A stretch of 64,000 nucleotides of DNA from Candidatus Colenecus caballi. Its GTDB lineage: Bacteria > Bacteroidota > Bacteroidia > Bacteroidales > Bacteroidaceae. The notes below the pieces were generated by a model. That model was not told the DNA's origin and did not search any database. It worked only from the letters and a program-made list of their open reading frames with translations. This document shows, piece by piece, positions 49,191-58,486 of this stretch. The DNA lies in the NCBI GenBank assembly GCA_018065615.1, contig JAGHSY010000010.1, forward strand, positions 1 through 64,000, given 5' to 3'. Both the position numbers and the translations under genes were made by a program. Numbering within the stretch: the first letter of the stretch is position 1; the number at the start of each line of letters is the position of its first letter.

Positions 49191-50202
49191 TGGCAAAGCG
49201 CTGAAAATTCTTGCCATTCGCTTTTCTGCAATAGGTGATGTGGCCATGACTGTCCCGGTAGTGGACAGTTTTCTCAGGCAGTATCCGCAACACCATATCA
49301 CATTCCTGAGCAACCCCCGTTTTGAGGCATTCTTTTCAGGTATGCCCGGCAATTTCACCTTCCTTGGGGCCGATGTCAAGAAGGAGTATCACGGAAATGC
49401 CGGATTGCGCCGTCTTATAAGGGAACTTGCCGCCATGGACTTTGACCTTGTCCTTGACCTGCATGGCGTACTGCGCAGCGAACGCATCGGACTTGGACTG
49501 CTGACGCGTGGGGTCAGGGTCAAACGCATACGCAAGGACAGACTGGGACGCAAGGCTGTGACACGCCGTCATTTCAAAAGTCACAAACCTTTGAAAACGT
49601 CTTTTGAGCGCTATTGCAATGTGTTTGAACGTGCCGGACTGCCTGTCAGGACAGACTTCAAGTCCATATCTGCGGGGAAACCCCAGTTCGCTGAATTCGG
49701 AGAAAAACAGGGACGTTGGGTGGGAATAGCCCCGTTTGCGGCACATCAGGGCAAGATATACCCTCTGTCGTTAATGGAGAAGGTTATTGAAATGCTTGAG
49801 TCTGATGAGCGCTGCAGCCGTATGTTCGTGTTTGCCTATGGGAAGGAGAAGGAGCAGATTAGCCGTTGGGCCAGGTTTTCCAAGGTCACATTCATTTCCG
49901 GTCAGTTCACAATGGCGCAGGAACTGGAACTGATGTGCAGTCTTGACGTGATGCTGTCCATGGATTCATCGAACATGCATCTGGCTTCACTTGTCGGGAC
50001 ACGTGTGGTGTCCGTGTGGGGGGCCACTCATCCCGTTGCCGGTTTCCTTGGTTACGGTCAGAAGGCATCGGACTGCGTGCAGCTTGACATGCCGTGCCGT
50101 CCGTGCTCAATATACGGAAAGAAAGCCTGCCGCTATGGCGACTGCCGCTGCATGACCGGCATTTCACCGGAACAGATATTCAATAAGGTAATAGCGGACT
50201 GA
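49180..50202 (+). CDS. Glycosyltransferase family 9 (heptosyltransferase-like)
   Basis: A 340-residue GT9 enzyme. It has the N-terminal ILAIRFSAIGDVAMTVPVV and the C-terminal nucleotide-sugar site with SMDSSNMHLASLVGTRVVSVWGATHP. A Cys-rich tail (CRPCSIYGKKACRYGDCRCM) follows, which is common in Bacteroidota members. It probably transfers heptose or another sugar to the lipid A core on the cytoplasmic side. It overlaps DUF4254 by 11 bases; its stop codon directly abuts that of wbqC on the other strand. Confidence 0.9.
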   Translation: MANDGKALKILAIRFSAIGDVAMTVPVVDSFLRQYPQHHITFLSNPRFEAFFSGMPGNFTFLGADVKKEYHGNAGLRRLIRELAAMDFDLVLDLHGVLRSERIGLGLLTRGVRVKRIRKDRLGRKAVTRRHFKSHKPLKTSFERYCNVFERAGLPVRTDFKSISAGKPQFAEFGEKQGRWVGIAPFAAHQGKIYPLSLMEKVIEMLESDERCSRMFVFAYGKEKEQISRWARFSKVTFISGQFTMAQELELMCSLDVMLSMDSSNMHLASLVGTRVVSVWGATHPVAGFLGYGQKASDCVQLDMPCRPCSIYGKKACRYGDCRCMTGISPEQIFNKVIAD

Positions 50203-50798
50203 TCAGATGATTGTGCCGAATTCCGGCCCCATGTTGAACAGCAGGTCAACTGCGCTCAGGTTGGACAGGAAGCCGTGTCTCTGTCGGAATACCTGCCAGT
50301 AAGGTCTGAATGGGTCCGATGATTCCTGCGGCTCAATGAGTCCGCGAAGGTCGGTCATGTCTTGAGTGTTCCTGCAGTAGGAATCTGTCAGTTCCAAGTT
50401 TGCTTTCATGTGCGCCAGATCAAGTATGACCTGGGTCAGTTCCATATTGAAGTCCAGCAGGAATTCATATTTCTTTTCATAGAAGGGGCGGAAGTCATCC
50501 TGGTAGTACATGAAGAAAGGTGAGTTCATGTAGGCCGATTCCAACGCGTTCCAATGCTGCCGCCGCCAGTCACCGTATCGCTTATGCGCACGTCCTTCAT
50601 GAGCTGTTTGGGCGCATCGGACTTGACAACGGGTATGGTCAGGGCCTGCACACCATTTGCTGTGGCAATGATGCAGCGGTTGCGGTATGTCTGTTTTCTG
50701 TAGTTGTCAAACTGCTCTATCAGCACATTTCCGCCTTTCATCGCGGAAAAGAACTGCACAGGCGGCAGGTATGCCGAAGATAACAGTACCTGTGGCAT
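50203..50798 (-). pseudogene. WbqC-family protein, interrupted by a one-base frameshift
   Basis: The N-terminal part from 50798 (MPQVLLSSAYLPPVQFF, IEQFDNYRKQTYRNRCIIA, LTIPVVKSD) and the C-terminal part (YGDWRRQHWNALESAYMNSPFFMYYQDD to the stop at 50203) together make a complete WbqC protein of about 198 residues in two frames. The break is near 50577: minus strand GATAC where GATTAC would restore the frame (I-S-D-Y-G-D-W). WbqC proteins are linked to O-antigen and surface glycan synthesis. It follows lepB with overlapping start and stop. The rest is well conserved, so a sequence error or a very recent mutation is likely. Confidence 0.8.
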
Positions 50799-52243
50799 CA
50801 GAAATATTTCTTGACCGGGCGGAACTGGCGGTCCCAGCGGATCTTTCCCTTCTGCCCCCATTTTTTGTCCTTGTCAAGTGACAGCCAGATGAACACGGGG
50901 CGACCTACAATGTGGTCTTCAGGAACGTATCCCCAGAAACGGGAGTCAGCGCTGTTCTGGCGGTTGTCTCCCATCATCCAGTAGTAGTCCATCTTGAAGG
51001 TGTAACTGTCAGCCTTTTCACCGTTAATGAATATTGTACCGTCCTTTCCAACCTTCAGGTCATTGCCTTCATATACGCCGATAATGCGTTCGTAGAATGG
51101 CAGGTTGTCAAGATCCAGGCGTACAGAACTTCCCTTGGCAGGAATCCATATCGGACCATAATTGTCAACTGACCAGTGGGTGTTCTTGTTGAGCGGGAAC
51201 AGCCACTCATTGCCTTCATATATAAAAGGTTGTACGTCCGATGCTATTTCGCTGTGTGATGCCAGCAGTGCTGCGGCCTTTACGGTCATGGGGAAAATGT
51301 ATGTTCCGGGGCGGTTGTCCTTTGCCGGCAGATCCTCAAGGCTGAGACGCAGTTCCTTGCGCAGAGTCTCAGGAATAGCGTGGACCAGTGTGACCTGATA
51401 GTTTGTCTGTGCATCTTCCGGCTGTCTGTTTGCTGTGCCGTCAATATAGATGATGCCGTCTTTTATTTCAAGTGTCTGACCGGGCAGTCCTACACAACGT
51501 TTCACGTAATTTTCACGACGGTCAACAGGACGGGTAGCTGTTTTTCCGAATATTTTCTCGTTCTGTGCAACAGCCTGGCGGCCTATTTTGTAGTAGAAAT
51601 CATAAATCTGCCGCTGCTGCAGTGTTGAAAGTGTGTCAAGATCAATGTCTTTGCAGCGGCTCTGTCCGTATGGGTACACAATCATGCCATAGTAGTCACG
51701 GCTGCTCCAGTTGGGGTCAGTGACTATGGTGTCTCCTGCGGGATAGTTGAACACTACAATGTCATTGAGTTCGATTTTTCCAAAGCCCTTAATGCGTTCA
51801 TAAGGCCACTGCGGCTTTTCAATATAGCTTTTCTTTCCATTTGGAAAAACGTTCTGTGTCAGCGGCATTGTGAGCGGAGTCATGGGCTTGCGCGGCCCGT
51901 ATGCAACTTTGCTCACGTACAGATGGTCACCTACCAGAAGTGACTTTTCAAGTGAAGATGAAGGTATTGCGTAGTTCTGGAACAGGAACAGGTTCACAAA
52001 ATACACGGCAACAAGGGCAAAGACCAGTGCATCAATCCAACCCATTATGGAGTAGAGTGTCCTGTTCTTGAGCTGTTTCCACCAGTCCCATCTGATTATG
52101 CGTGTTATGCATGCGTCAAAGATGAAAGGGATGACAATTATGCCAAGCCAGCTCCTTACCCAGATAAGGAACAGGATATAGAGAACCATATAGACGGCCA
52201 GCTTTATCCAGTCCTTTTTTGTTGCTTCACTTATCTTCTTCAT
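50798..52243 (-). CDS. lepB: Signal peptidase I, long Bacteroidota form
   Basis: A 481-residue type I signal peptidase with membrane segments near residues 15-45 and 67-90. The catalytic Ser is in AIPSSSLEKSLLVGDHLYVSKVAYG (near residue 97) and the catalytic Lys in RRENYVKRCVGLPGQTLEIKDG. The box E pattern MGDNRQNSADSRFWG is near the C-terminus. It removes signal peptides from exported proteins at the inner membrane. The roughly 480-residue length, with a large insert between the Lys and the C-terminal box, is usual for Bacteroidota. It lies 7 bases behind dapB. Confidence 0.94.
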   Translation of the reverse strand: MKKISEATKKDWIKLAVYMVLYILFLIWVRSWLGIIVIPFIFDACITRIIRWDWWKQLKNRTLYSIMGWIDALVFALVAVYFVNLFLFQNYAIPSSSLEKSLLVGDHLYVSKVAYGPRKPMTPLTMPLTQNVFPNGKKSYIEKPQWPYERIKGFGKIELNDIVVFNYPAGDTIVTDPNWSSRDYYGMIVYPYGQSRCKDIDLDTLSTLQQRQIYDFYYKIGRQAVAQNEKIFGKTATRPVDRRENYVKRCVGLPGQTLEIKDGIIYIDGTANRQPEDAQTNYQVTLVHAIPETLRKELRLSLEDLPAKDNRPGTYIFPMTVKAAALLASHSEIASDVQPFIYEGNEWLFPLNKNTHWSVDNYGPIWIPAKGSSVRLDLDNLPFYERIIGVYEGNDLKVGKDGTIFINGEKADSYTFKMDYYWMMGDNRQNSADSRFWGYVPEDHIVGRPVFIWLSLDKDKKWGQKGKIRWDRQFRPVKKYF

Positions 52244-52250
52244 ATCTGTC

Positions 52251-53012
52251 TTATGAGAGTGAGTCCATAAGGTCGTTCATAGTCAGGAATCCATTGCGGG
52301 AGACTGTGTATTCAGCTGCCAGAACGGCTCCGAGAGCCAGTCCGCTGCGGTCTTTGGCATAATGTAGAATCTTTATGAAGTCTGCGCTCGAGTCATAGGT
52401 GATTTCATGAATGCCGGCAATCTCGCCTTCGCGAATAGAGTCAACGCGAATACAGTCAGCAGGACATTCTGATGTTCCGGAAACGGTACCGTCAGCATTC
52501 AGCACAGTTCCCTTTGACCAGCCTGTCTTGCGGTCCAGGTTTTCAATGATTCCCTGTGCCAGAGTAATGGCAGTGCCGCTGGGGGCGTCCAACTTGTGAA
52601 TATGGTGTGTCTCGGACATGGTCACATCATACATGGGATAGCCGTTCATAAGTTTTGCCAGGTAGTTGTTGACCTTTGAGAACAGGGCGACTCCGATGCT
52701 GAAGTTGCTGGACCAGAACAGAGTGTTCTCTTTGTCACGGCACAGATCCTTCATTTCCTGGCTGTGCTGTTCCATCCAGCCGGTGCTGCCGCTGACAACT
52801 TTCATACCCCTGTCAAAGCACTTCAAGATGTTGCTGTAGGCCTGTGTGGGGGCTGTAAACTCAATGGCGACATCGGCACCGGCAAAAGCAGGGCTGTCAA
52901 AGTCCTGCATGTTGTCAATGTCTATTGTGCAAACTATCTGGTGGCCGCGTGACAGGGCAATGCGTTCAATCTCATGTCCCATCTTGCCGTAACCTATAAG
53001 GGCTATCTTCAT
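52251..53012 (-). CDS. dapB: 4-hydroxy-tetrahydrodipicolinate reductase
   Basis: A 253-residue DapB. It has the Rossmann motif IALIGYGKMGHEIE, IEFTAP, VVSGSTGW, ETHHIHKLDAPSGTA and the C-terminal GLALGAVLAAEYTV. It reduces the cyclic intermediate of the diaminopimelate/lysine pathway. The start at 53012 places the nucleotide motif at the N-terminus as in the family; a longer frame to 53135 would run into the next gene. The dapB-lepB-wbqC order is common in Bacteroidota. Confidence 0.95.
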   Translation of the reverse strand: MKIALIGYGKMGHEIERIALSRGHQIVCTIDIDNMQDFDSPAFAGADVAIEFTAPTQAYSNILKCFDRGMKVVSGSTGWMEQHSQEMKDLCRDKENTLFWSSNFSIGVALFSKVNNYLAKLMNGYPMYDVTMSETHHIHKLDAPSGTAITLAQGIIENLDRKTGWSKGTVLNADGTVSGTSECPADCIRVDSIREGEIAGIHEITYDSSADFIKILHYAKDRSGLALGAVLAAEYTVSRNGFLTMNDLMDSLS

Positions 53013-53025
53013 GATGTGCGTTATT

Positions 53026-53571
53026 TTAGAATAAACTTTGTGTATTGTCCTGCACGTGCTGCAGAATGCTGCTGAACTTGTTGTCAAGTGTCGTGCCGGA
53101 AAGTGTCTTCCATATTTCGTACTGATCTGCCTCAAGTGCCTTTTTGTAGCGCTTGTCGTATTTTTTTATGATTTCGTCATAAGTCTTTCTTGCAGTTTCA
53201 GTATCAAGTCTGGCGGGAGTCTGAATCTGCTGCATGCCGCCCATGCCACGACCACCAAAGCCGCCGTTGGCGCGCATCTGGTATTCCATGACTGTCATCT
53301 GCAGATTCCGGCATATGTCTTCAAATTCCTTTGCATACAGTTTGACCATCTTGTCATATTGCTTTTCAGACAGATCAAGACGACCTGCAACGTCAACTAT
53401 GCGTGCGTCTGCAATTGAATCGGATTCCAGTTCATAGAACGGTTTTGCCATTCCGCCCCCCATCATGCCCATTGGAGGTCTGCCACCTCCCATCGGTCTT
53501 CCACCCATAGGCTGTGCCTGTGCAATAACTGCCAGAAAGCATGCGGCCAAAGTAAACAGTATTTTTTTCAT
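53026..53571 (-). CDS. Secreted Gly/Met-rich helical protein
   Basis: A 181-residue protein with a signal peptide (residues 1-19, ending AQAQ), a Gly/Met/Pro-rich linker (about residues 20-42), and a helical body (LDLSEKQYDKMVKLYAKEFEDICRNL, then TARKTYDEIIKKYDKRYKKALEADQYEIWKTL) interrupted by another Gly/Met patch. The helical pattern resembles DUF4890 or Spy-like periplasmic proteins, which bind unfolded proteins or metals, but this is only a resemblance. It is 13 bases upstream of dapB and has its own promoter at 53597. Confidence 0.75.
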   Translation of the reverse strand: MKKILFTLAACFLAVIAQAQPMGGRPMGGGRPPMGMMGGGMAKPFYELESDSIADARIVDVAGRLDLSEKQYDKMVKLYAKEFEDICRNLQMTVMEYQMRANGGFGGRGMGGMQQIQTPARLDTETARKTYDEIIKKYDKRYKKALEADQYEIWKTLSGTTLDNKFSSILQHVQDNTQSLF

Positions 53572-53593
53572 AGTCTTTTTTATGTGTGTTGGA

Positions 53594-53636
53594 AAACAAA
53601 GATACTCTTTCCGGCCAATAAACCGGAAAGAGCATC
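53594..53636 (-). terminator. pckA terminator overlapping the next promoter
   Basis: On the minus strand GATGCTCTTTCCGG (53636-53623) pairs with CCGGAAAGAGTATC (53614-53601) with one G:T pair, followed by TTTGTTTT. The end of the stem is also the -7 box of the downstream gene. Confidence 0.8.
53597..53604 (-). promoter_or_regulatory. -7 box for the Gly/Met-rich protein gene
   Basis: The minus strand reads TATCTTTG (exact TAnnTTTG), 25 bases before the ATG at 53571. Its first four bases lie in the right arm of the pckA terminator. Confidence 0.55.
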
Positions 53637-53661
53637 TTGAATGAAGTTCAGTATAATGTCA

Positions 53662-55266
53662 TCAGAGCTTCGGACCGGCTGCAACCAGAGCCTTGCCGGC
53701 TTCGTTGCCTTCGTACTTCTTGAAGTTCTTGATGAATCGGCCTGCAAGGTCCTTGGCCTTCTCTTCCCATTCAGCTGCGTTCTTGTAAGTGTCGCGAGGA
53801 TCAAGGATCTCTGTAGCTACACCTTCAAGCTTGGTGGGAACCTGGAAATCAAAGTAAGGAATCTGCTTTGTAGGAGCATTGTCAATTGAACCGTTCAGGA
53901 TAGAGTCAATGATGACGCGGGTGTCGCGGATAGAGATACGCTTGCCGGTACCGTTCCAACCGGTGTTGACCAGATAAGCCTTTGCACCGCTCTTTTCCAT
54001 CTTCTTTACCAGTTCTTCAGCATACTTTGTAGGATGCAGTTCCAGGAATGCCTGGCCGAAGCAGGCTGAGAAAGTGGGAGTAGGTTCGGTGATACCACGT
54101 TCAGTACCGGCCAGCTTGGCTGTGAAACCGCTCAGGAAGTAGTACTTTGTCTGTTCCGGAGTCAGGATTGATACTGGAGGCAGAACGCCGAATGCGTCAG
54201 CTGACAGGAAGATAACCTGCTTTGCAGCGGGACCTTCTGATGCGGGACGTACAATCTTGTTGATATGATAGATAGGATAGCTTACGCGGGTGTTCTCGGT
54301 TACGCTCTTGTCTGCGAAATCAATCTTGCCCTCAGCGTCAACGGTAACGTTCTCAAGGAGAGCGTCGCGACGGATTGCGTTGTAGATATCGGGCTCTGAT
54401 TCCTTGTCAAGGTTGATGACCTTTGCATAGCAGCCGCCTTCCAGGTTGAATACGCCTTCGTCGTCCCAGCCGTGTTCGTCATCACCGATGAGCAGACGCT
54501 TGGGGTCAGGTGAAAGGGTGGTCTTGCCTGTACCTGACAGACCGAAGAAGATAGCGGTGTTCTGGCCCTGCATGTCAGTGTTGGCTGAGCAGTGCATTGA
54601 AGCGATGCCCTGCAGCGGGAGGAAGTAGTTCATCATTGAGAACAGACCCTTCTTCATTTCACCGCCGTACCATGTGTTCAGGATAACCTGTTCCTTGCTG
54701 GTTACGTTGAAGGCAACTGCAGTCTCTGAGCGAAGGCCCATAGCCTGATAGTTGTCAACCTTTGCCTTGGCGGCGCAATATACTACGAAATCGGGCTCCA
54801 GATCAAATTCAGCCTGGTTCTGGGGACGGATGAACATGTTGGTAACGAAATGTGCCTGCCATGCAACCTCCATGATGAAGCGGACCTTCATGCGGGTGTC
54901 CTTGTGGGTGCCGCAGAAACCGTCAACAACGAACAGACGCTTGCCTGAGAGCTGCTTGAGAGCAAGTTCCTTCAGAGTCTTCCAGTTCTCCTCTGAGAGA
55001 GCGTGGTTGTCATTGTGATACTCTTCAGAATCCCACCATACGGTGTTCTTTGACTTTTCATCCATTACGATGTACTTGTCCTTAGGTGAACGTCCGGTGT
55101 AGATACCGGTCATAACGTTGATTGCACCAAGTTCAGTAACCTGACCCTTGTCAAAACCTTCAAGACCGGGCTTGGTTTCCTCATTGTAAAGAACTTCGTA
55201 AGAAGGGTTGTAAAGAATCTCGGTAGCGCCGTTGATTCCGTACTTGCTTAAATCGATTTTTGCCAT
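53662..55266 (-). CDS. pckA: Phosphoenolpyruvate carboxykinase (ATP)
   Basis: A 534-residue ATP-type PEP carboxykinase. The kinase-1a motif [18 protein letters not shown] and kinase-2 [24 protein letters not shown] are intact, as are the N-terminal [10 protein letters not shown] and the [11 protein letters not shown] segment with metal-binding Lys. In Bacteroidota that ferment to succinate and propionate it usually runs from PEP and CO2 to oxaloacetate, making ATP. The start at 55266 ([10 protein letters not shown]) is chosen because a longer frame to 55386 would begin upstream of the promoter at 55330. Confidence 0.97.
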   Translation of the reverse strand: MAKIDLSKYGINGATEILYNPSYEVLYNEETKPGLEGFDKGQVTELGAINVMTGIYTGRSPKDKYIVMDEKSKNTVWWDSEEYHNDNHALSEENWKTLKELALKQLSGKRLFVVDGFCGTHKDTRMKVRFIMEVAWQAHFVTNMFIRPQNQAEFDLEPDFVVYCAAKAKVDNYQAMGLRSETAVAFNVTSKEQVILNTWYGGEMKKGLFSMMNYFLPLQGIASMHCSANTDMQGQNTAIFFGLSGTGKTTLSPDPKRLLIGDDEHGWDDEGVFNLEGGCYAKVINLDKESEPDIYNAIRRDALLENVTVDAEGKIDFADKSVTENTRVSYPIYHINKIVRPASEGPAAKQVIFLSADAFGVLPPVSILTPEQTKYYFLSGFTAKLAGTERGITEPTPTFSACFGQAFLELHPTKYAEELVKKMEKSGAKAYLVNTGWNGTGKRISIRDTRVIIDSILNGSIDNAPTKQIPYFDFQVPTKLEGVATEILDPRDTYKNAAEWEEKAKDLAGRFIKNFKKYEGNEAGKALVAAGPKL

Positions 55267-55329
55267 TTTTTTATTTGGGTTAAGTGTTAATTTGCCTTTG
55301 TTTTTAAGGTGGTCCTTGTAAACCGGATA

Positions 55330-55337
55330 CAAAATTA
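55330..55337 (-). promoter_or_regulatory. -7 box for pckA
   Basis: The minus strand reads TAATTTTG (exact TAnnTTTG), giving a 5' leader of about 57 bases before the ATG at 55266. No structured element was seen in that leader. Confidence 0.55.
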
Positions 55338-55463
55338 GTCCGTTTTCATCGAACCGGAAACAACGGCACCTGTTTTTATTTTTCACGGCACATTATTTAA
55401 TAAATAATAACAAAACTGATTACCCGACTTTGCATATTGACTTTCCGTATTGCATTATTTGCG

Positions 55464-55471
55464 TATATTTG
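55464..55471 (+). promoter_or_regulatory. -7 box for the lipoprotein gene at 55493
   Basis: TATATTTG, an exact match, 21 bases before the ATG, with a TTG about 25 bases upstream as a weak -33 candidate. Confidence 0.55.
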
Positions 55472-55492
55472 CGCAGTTTATAATGAATTCCG

Positions 55493-56020
55493 ATGAAAAA
55501 GCTTTCAGTTCTTGCCTGTATGGCAATCATGTTCATGTCCTGCCAGCAGCAGGCGGTCATTACTCCCGATGATTTTTCAGGGAAGGCTCCCGGTCTTGTG
55601 GACCAGACGGTTGTCCTTAAGGGTACAGCATCACATATCTGTTCAAAAAGTGGCAGGAAAGTGTTTCTTAAGGGTGAGGGCGATGCCACTGTAACTGTAT
55701 TTGCCGGTGAGAACATGGGCAAGTATGACCCCGAAACAATTGGAAAGGTGTATGTGGTAAAGGGCAAGGTCATTGAGACCGCACGCATTGACAACGCCTA
55801 TCTGGACGAATGGCAGAAGGAGGTTGAGGAAGGCGCCCTTGCTCAAGGTCACGACTGCGAAAATGAGCAGGCTGCCATGGGACTGGATTCTGAAGCCATA
55901 GCTCAGGCTGAAAATCCACAGCTTGCCGAAATACGCCAGTACCGCGAAAGGATTGCAGCAAACGGAGGTAACGACCTGGTGTTCTACGGCCTTGAGGCCG
56001 AAAGTTTTACGGTAAAGTGA
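55493..56020 (+). CDS. Lipoprotein with possible OB-fold-like region
   Basis: A 175-residue protein with a lipoprotein signal (IMFMSCQQQ, Cys 17). Residues about 38-105 (VVLKGTASHICSKSGRKVFLKGEGDATVTVFAGENMG, then KVYVVKGKVIETARID) have the strand pattern of a small OB-like barrel with one Cys. The C-terminal part is acidic and helical. No family could be assigned with confidence. The gene is transcribed alone and ends directly before a REP-like repeat and a terminator. Confidence 0.72.
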   Translation: MKKLSVLACMAIMFMSCQQQAVITPDDFSGKAPGLVDQTVVLKGTASHICSKSGRKVFLKGEGDATVTVFAGENMGKYDPETIGKVYVVKGKVIETARIDNAYLDEWQKEVEEGALAQGHDCENEQAAMGLDSEAIAQAENPQLAEIRQYRERIAANGGNDLVFYGLEAESFTVK

Positions 56021-56021
56021 G

Positions 56022-56066
56022 CAACAGGGACTGTCCCTGTTGTGCAGGGACTGTCCCCGTTGTGCA
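56022..56066. repeat. REP-like palindromic repeat, copy 1
   Basis: Two direct 20-base units, CAGGGACTGTCCCTGTTGTG (56025-56044) and the same with one change (56045-56064). Each is centred on the palindromic GGGACTGTCCC; the first is flanked by CAA/TTG to give a perfect 9-base inverted repeat (56022-56042). It lies immediately after a stop codon. The same core is found at 62778. Confidence 0.85.
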
Positions 56067-56073
56067 AATACAG

Positions 56074-56104
56074 GAAAGGCGCCTTTTGGGCGCCTTTCTC
56101 TTTT
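56074..56104. terminator. Bidirectional terminator between the lipoprotein and GH3 genes
   Basis: GAAAGGCGCC (56074-56083) pairs with GGCGCCTTTC (56089-56098) around a five-base loop, followed by T-rich sequence on the plus strand. Confidence 0.85.
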
Positions 56105-58421
56105 ATTTCACTACCAGTTCCTCAATGGGTGATTCCGGAAGCATGAGCCGTTTGACCGGCCAGGATTTTGCCTTGCCCTTGAAGGTGGAGGTGGTGCGGA
56201 CATCGGTTGCGCTTGCGGCAAACTTGACGGTGTAGGTGCCGGCGGCAGTCTGCCACTGAGATGCCTCTTCATTGAATGATGCAAGCGTGTATGCATCGGC
56301 CTGGAAGGTCAGGGTCTGGCTTTCACCGGGTTGGAGCAGGCGGGTCTTGGCGAATGCCTTGAGCTCCGATTCGGGCTTGATGAGTCCGCCCTCAGGTGCT
56401 GAAACGTACAGTTCGACCGTTTCCTTGCCGGCTGTCCTGCCTGTGTTGGTGACAACTATGCTTGCTGTGAAGCCGCCGTTCTTTGCGCTGACCTTGGGCT
56501 TGCTGTATTCGAATGTGGTGTAGCTCAGTCCGTAGCCGAACGGGTATGACACGTCCTTCTTTGCGGTGTTGAAATAACGGTAGCCCACCCAGATGCCTTC
56601 TTCGTATATGGTGTAGTCAATGTCCTTGACGGCCTGGCGCTGGGCACCGCGCTGGCGTGCCGGCTGGCCGTTGTACGGGAAGTTGGCCGATGACGGGATG
56701 TCCAGATAGCTGACAGGGAAAGTCATGGACAGTTTGCCGGACGGGTTGGACTTGCCGGTAATGATGTCAGCGACAGAATGGCCCACCTCCTGACCGGGTG
56801 TCCAGGCCAGCAGTATGGCATCGGGCTGGTCTTTCCATGATGCCGTCTCAATTACACCGCCAATGTTCAGCACAACAATGACCTTCTTGCCGGCTGCGTG
56901 GTAAGCGGCACATACGTCACTGAGCAGCTGGGTCTCAATGGCGGTCAGGTTGAAGTCATCGGCCAGGCGGCGGTCATCACCTTCACCGGCATTGCGTCCG
57001 ATGACAACAATGGCGGCGGCGTTGCGCTGTGCGGTGGCGCGGACGGCCTGGGCGTTGACTGCTATCTCAGGCAGGACGGCCTCGCCAAGAAGGACGTTGC
57101 GGCCCTGTCCGGCACCGAGTGCGCGCTCGCTGGCGACAAAGTCGCGGTACTTGGCGTAGAAGTCTGTCAGACGCTGGTCAAGGGTAAATCCTGCAGCTTC
57201 AAGCCCTTCACTTATGTTGCGTACGTATGCCTTGTTGACATTGCCTGATCCTGTTCCGCCGGCAATTGACTTGTAGGCGTTCAGTCCGAATAGCGCAATG
57301 TTTCCGCCCGCTTCCATAGGCAGGGCATCGGACTCATTCTTTAGAAGTACCATGCCTTCAGCGGCGGCTTCACGGACCAGCTTGCCGTGGCCTTCCAGAT
57401 CAGGCTTGTTGGAATAGGCGTAACCTTTGAAACGCGGGGTCTTTACAATGTACTGCAGTATTCGCTTCACGTTGCGGTCCAGGTCTGCAATGTCAAGAGT
57501 GCCGTCATTCACTGCCGCAATTACGCGCTGTGATTCTGTTGCAGCACCCGGTTCCATAAGGTCATTGCCGGCCTTTACGGCGTCCACGGTTCCGGCCTTG
57601 TTACCCCAGTCTGTCATGACAATGCCGTCAAAGCCCCATTCGTCACGCAGAATGCCGGTCAGAAGATCAGGGTTCTGCTGGGTGTATTTGCCGTTGATTC
57701 TGTTGTATGATGACATGACCGTCCATGGCTTTGCCTCACGGACGGCAATCTCAAAGTTCTTGAGATAGAGTTCACGCAAGGCGCGTACGCTGACGCGGGC
57801 ATCGTCCTCCATGCGGTTTATTTCCTGATTGTTGCCTGCAAAGTGCTTGATTGAAACGCCTACGCCCTGGCTTTGCACGCCGCGTACGTATGCGGCGCCA
57901 ATCTTGCCGCTAAGGAGCGGGTCCTCACTGAAATATTCAAAGTTGCGTCCGCACAGCGGATTGCGGTGCAGGTTCATGCCGGGCGCCAGCAGCACGTCAA
58001 CGCCGTATTCATGAATCTCCTGGCCCATGGTGGCAAGAAGCTCTTCAACCAGAGGAACGTTCCATGTGCATGCAAGGACGGTCCCAACAGGGTAACCGGT
58101 GCAGTAGTATGTCTGGCTGTCACCCTGACGTACAGGTTCGATGCGAAGTCCCGCGGGACCGTCGGACAGGACGGTTCTTGGTATTCCCAGACGGTCGATG
58201 CCCTGAGTGGTACCGGCGGCACCGGGAACAAGAACGGTGCTTGATGCGGTCAGGCTGCCGGCGTTCATGCTGCCCCAGCCGCCGCCTGCAATAAGGGTAG
58301 CTTTTTCTTCAAGGGTCATTTCACTGACAATGCGGTCAATGTTGTCTTCAGTAAGTTTCAGTTGGGCCGATGCGGAAATGGCGCAAGCCAGCGCCAGTAA
58401 GGTTACAAAGGATTTTTTCAT
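56103..58421 (-). CDS. Glycoside hydrolase family 3 beta-glucosidase-like enzyme, secreted
   Basis: A 772-residue protein. Signal peptide (residues 1-19), GH3 N-terminal barrel with LSDGPAGLRIEP, SIKHFAGNNQE and the nucleophile Asp271 in IVMTDWGNK, then the C-terminal GH3 domain with VVLNIGGVIE and AWTPGQEVGHSVADII, and a fibronectin III-like end domain (about residues 655-745). It releases beta-linked glucose or a related sugar from oligosaccharides in the periplasm. It is a single-gene unit with its own promoter at 58457, not part of a SusCD locus here. Confidence 0.93.
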   Translation of the reverse strand: MKKSFVTLLALACAISASAQLKLTEDNIDRIVSEMTLEEKATLIAGGGWGSMNAGSLTASSTVLVPGAAGTTQGIDRLGIPRTVLSDGPAGLRIEPVRQGDSQTYYCTGYPVGTVLACTWNVPLVEELLATMGQEIHEYGVDVLLAPGMNLHRNPLCGRNFEYFSEDPLLSGKIGAAYVRGVQSQGVGVSIKHFAGNNQEINRMEDDARVSVRALRELYLKNFEIAVREAKPWTVMSSYNRINGKYTQQNPDLLTGILRDEWGFDGIVMTDWGNKAGTVDAVKAGNDLMEPGAATESQRVIAAVNDGTLDIADLDRNVKRILQYIVKTPRFKGYAYSNKPDLEGHGKLVREAAAEGMVLLKNESDALPMEAGGNIALFGLNAYKSIAGGTGSGNVNKAYVRNISEGLEAAGFTLDQRLTDFYAKYRDFVASERALGAGQGRNVLLGEAVLPEIAVNAQAVRATAQRNAAAIVVIGRNAGEGDDRRLADDFNLTAIETQLLSDVCAAYHAAGKKVIVVLNIGGVIETASWKDQPDAILLAWTPGQEVGHSVADIITGKSNPSGKLSMTFPVSYLDIPSSANFPYNGQPARQRGAQRQAVKDIDYTIYEEGIWVGYRYFNTAKKDVSYPFGYGLSYTTFEYSKPKVSAKNGGFTASIVVTNTGRTAGKETVELYVSAPEGGLIKPESELKAFAKTRLLQPGESQTLTFQADAYTLASFNEEASQWQTAAGTYTVKFAASATDVRTTSTFKGKAKSWPVKRLMLPESPIEELVVK

Positions 58422-58456
58422 ATTTGTCTGGTTATGTTGTCAGTTTTCAGCGGTTA

Positions 58457-58485
58457 CAAAAATAGCCAAAATCGTTTTCCGCAAA
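58457..58485 (-). promoter_or_regulatory. Promoter for the GH3 gene
   Basis: Minus strand TTTG (58485-58482), 17 bases, then TATTTTTG (58464-58457), 36 bases before the ATG. The T-rich -33 region directly continues the U tract of the terminator that ends the upstream lipoprotein transcript. Confidence 0.65.
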
Positions 58486-58486
58486 C

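Noticed and set aside
55267-55386. 40-residue extension of PEP carboxykinase
   Set aside because: It begins upstream of the promoter box and has no similarity to the family.
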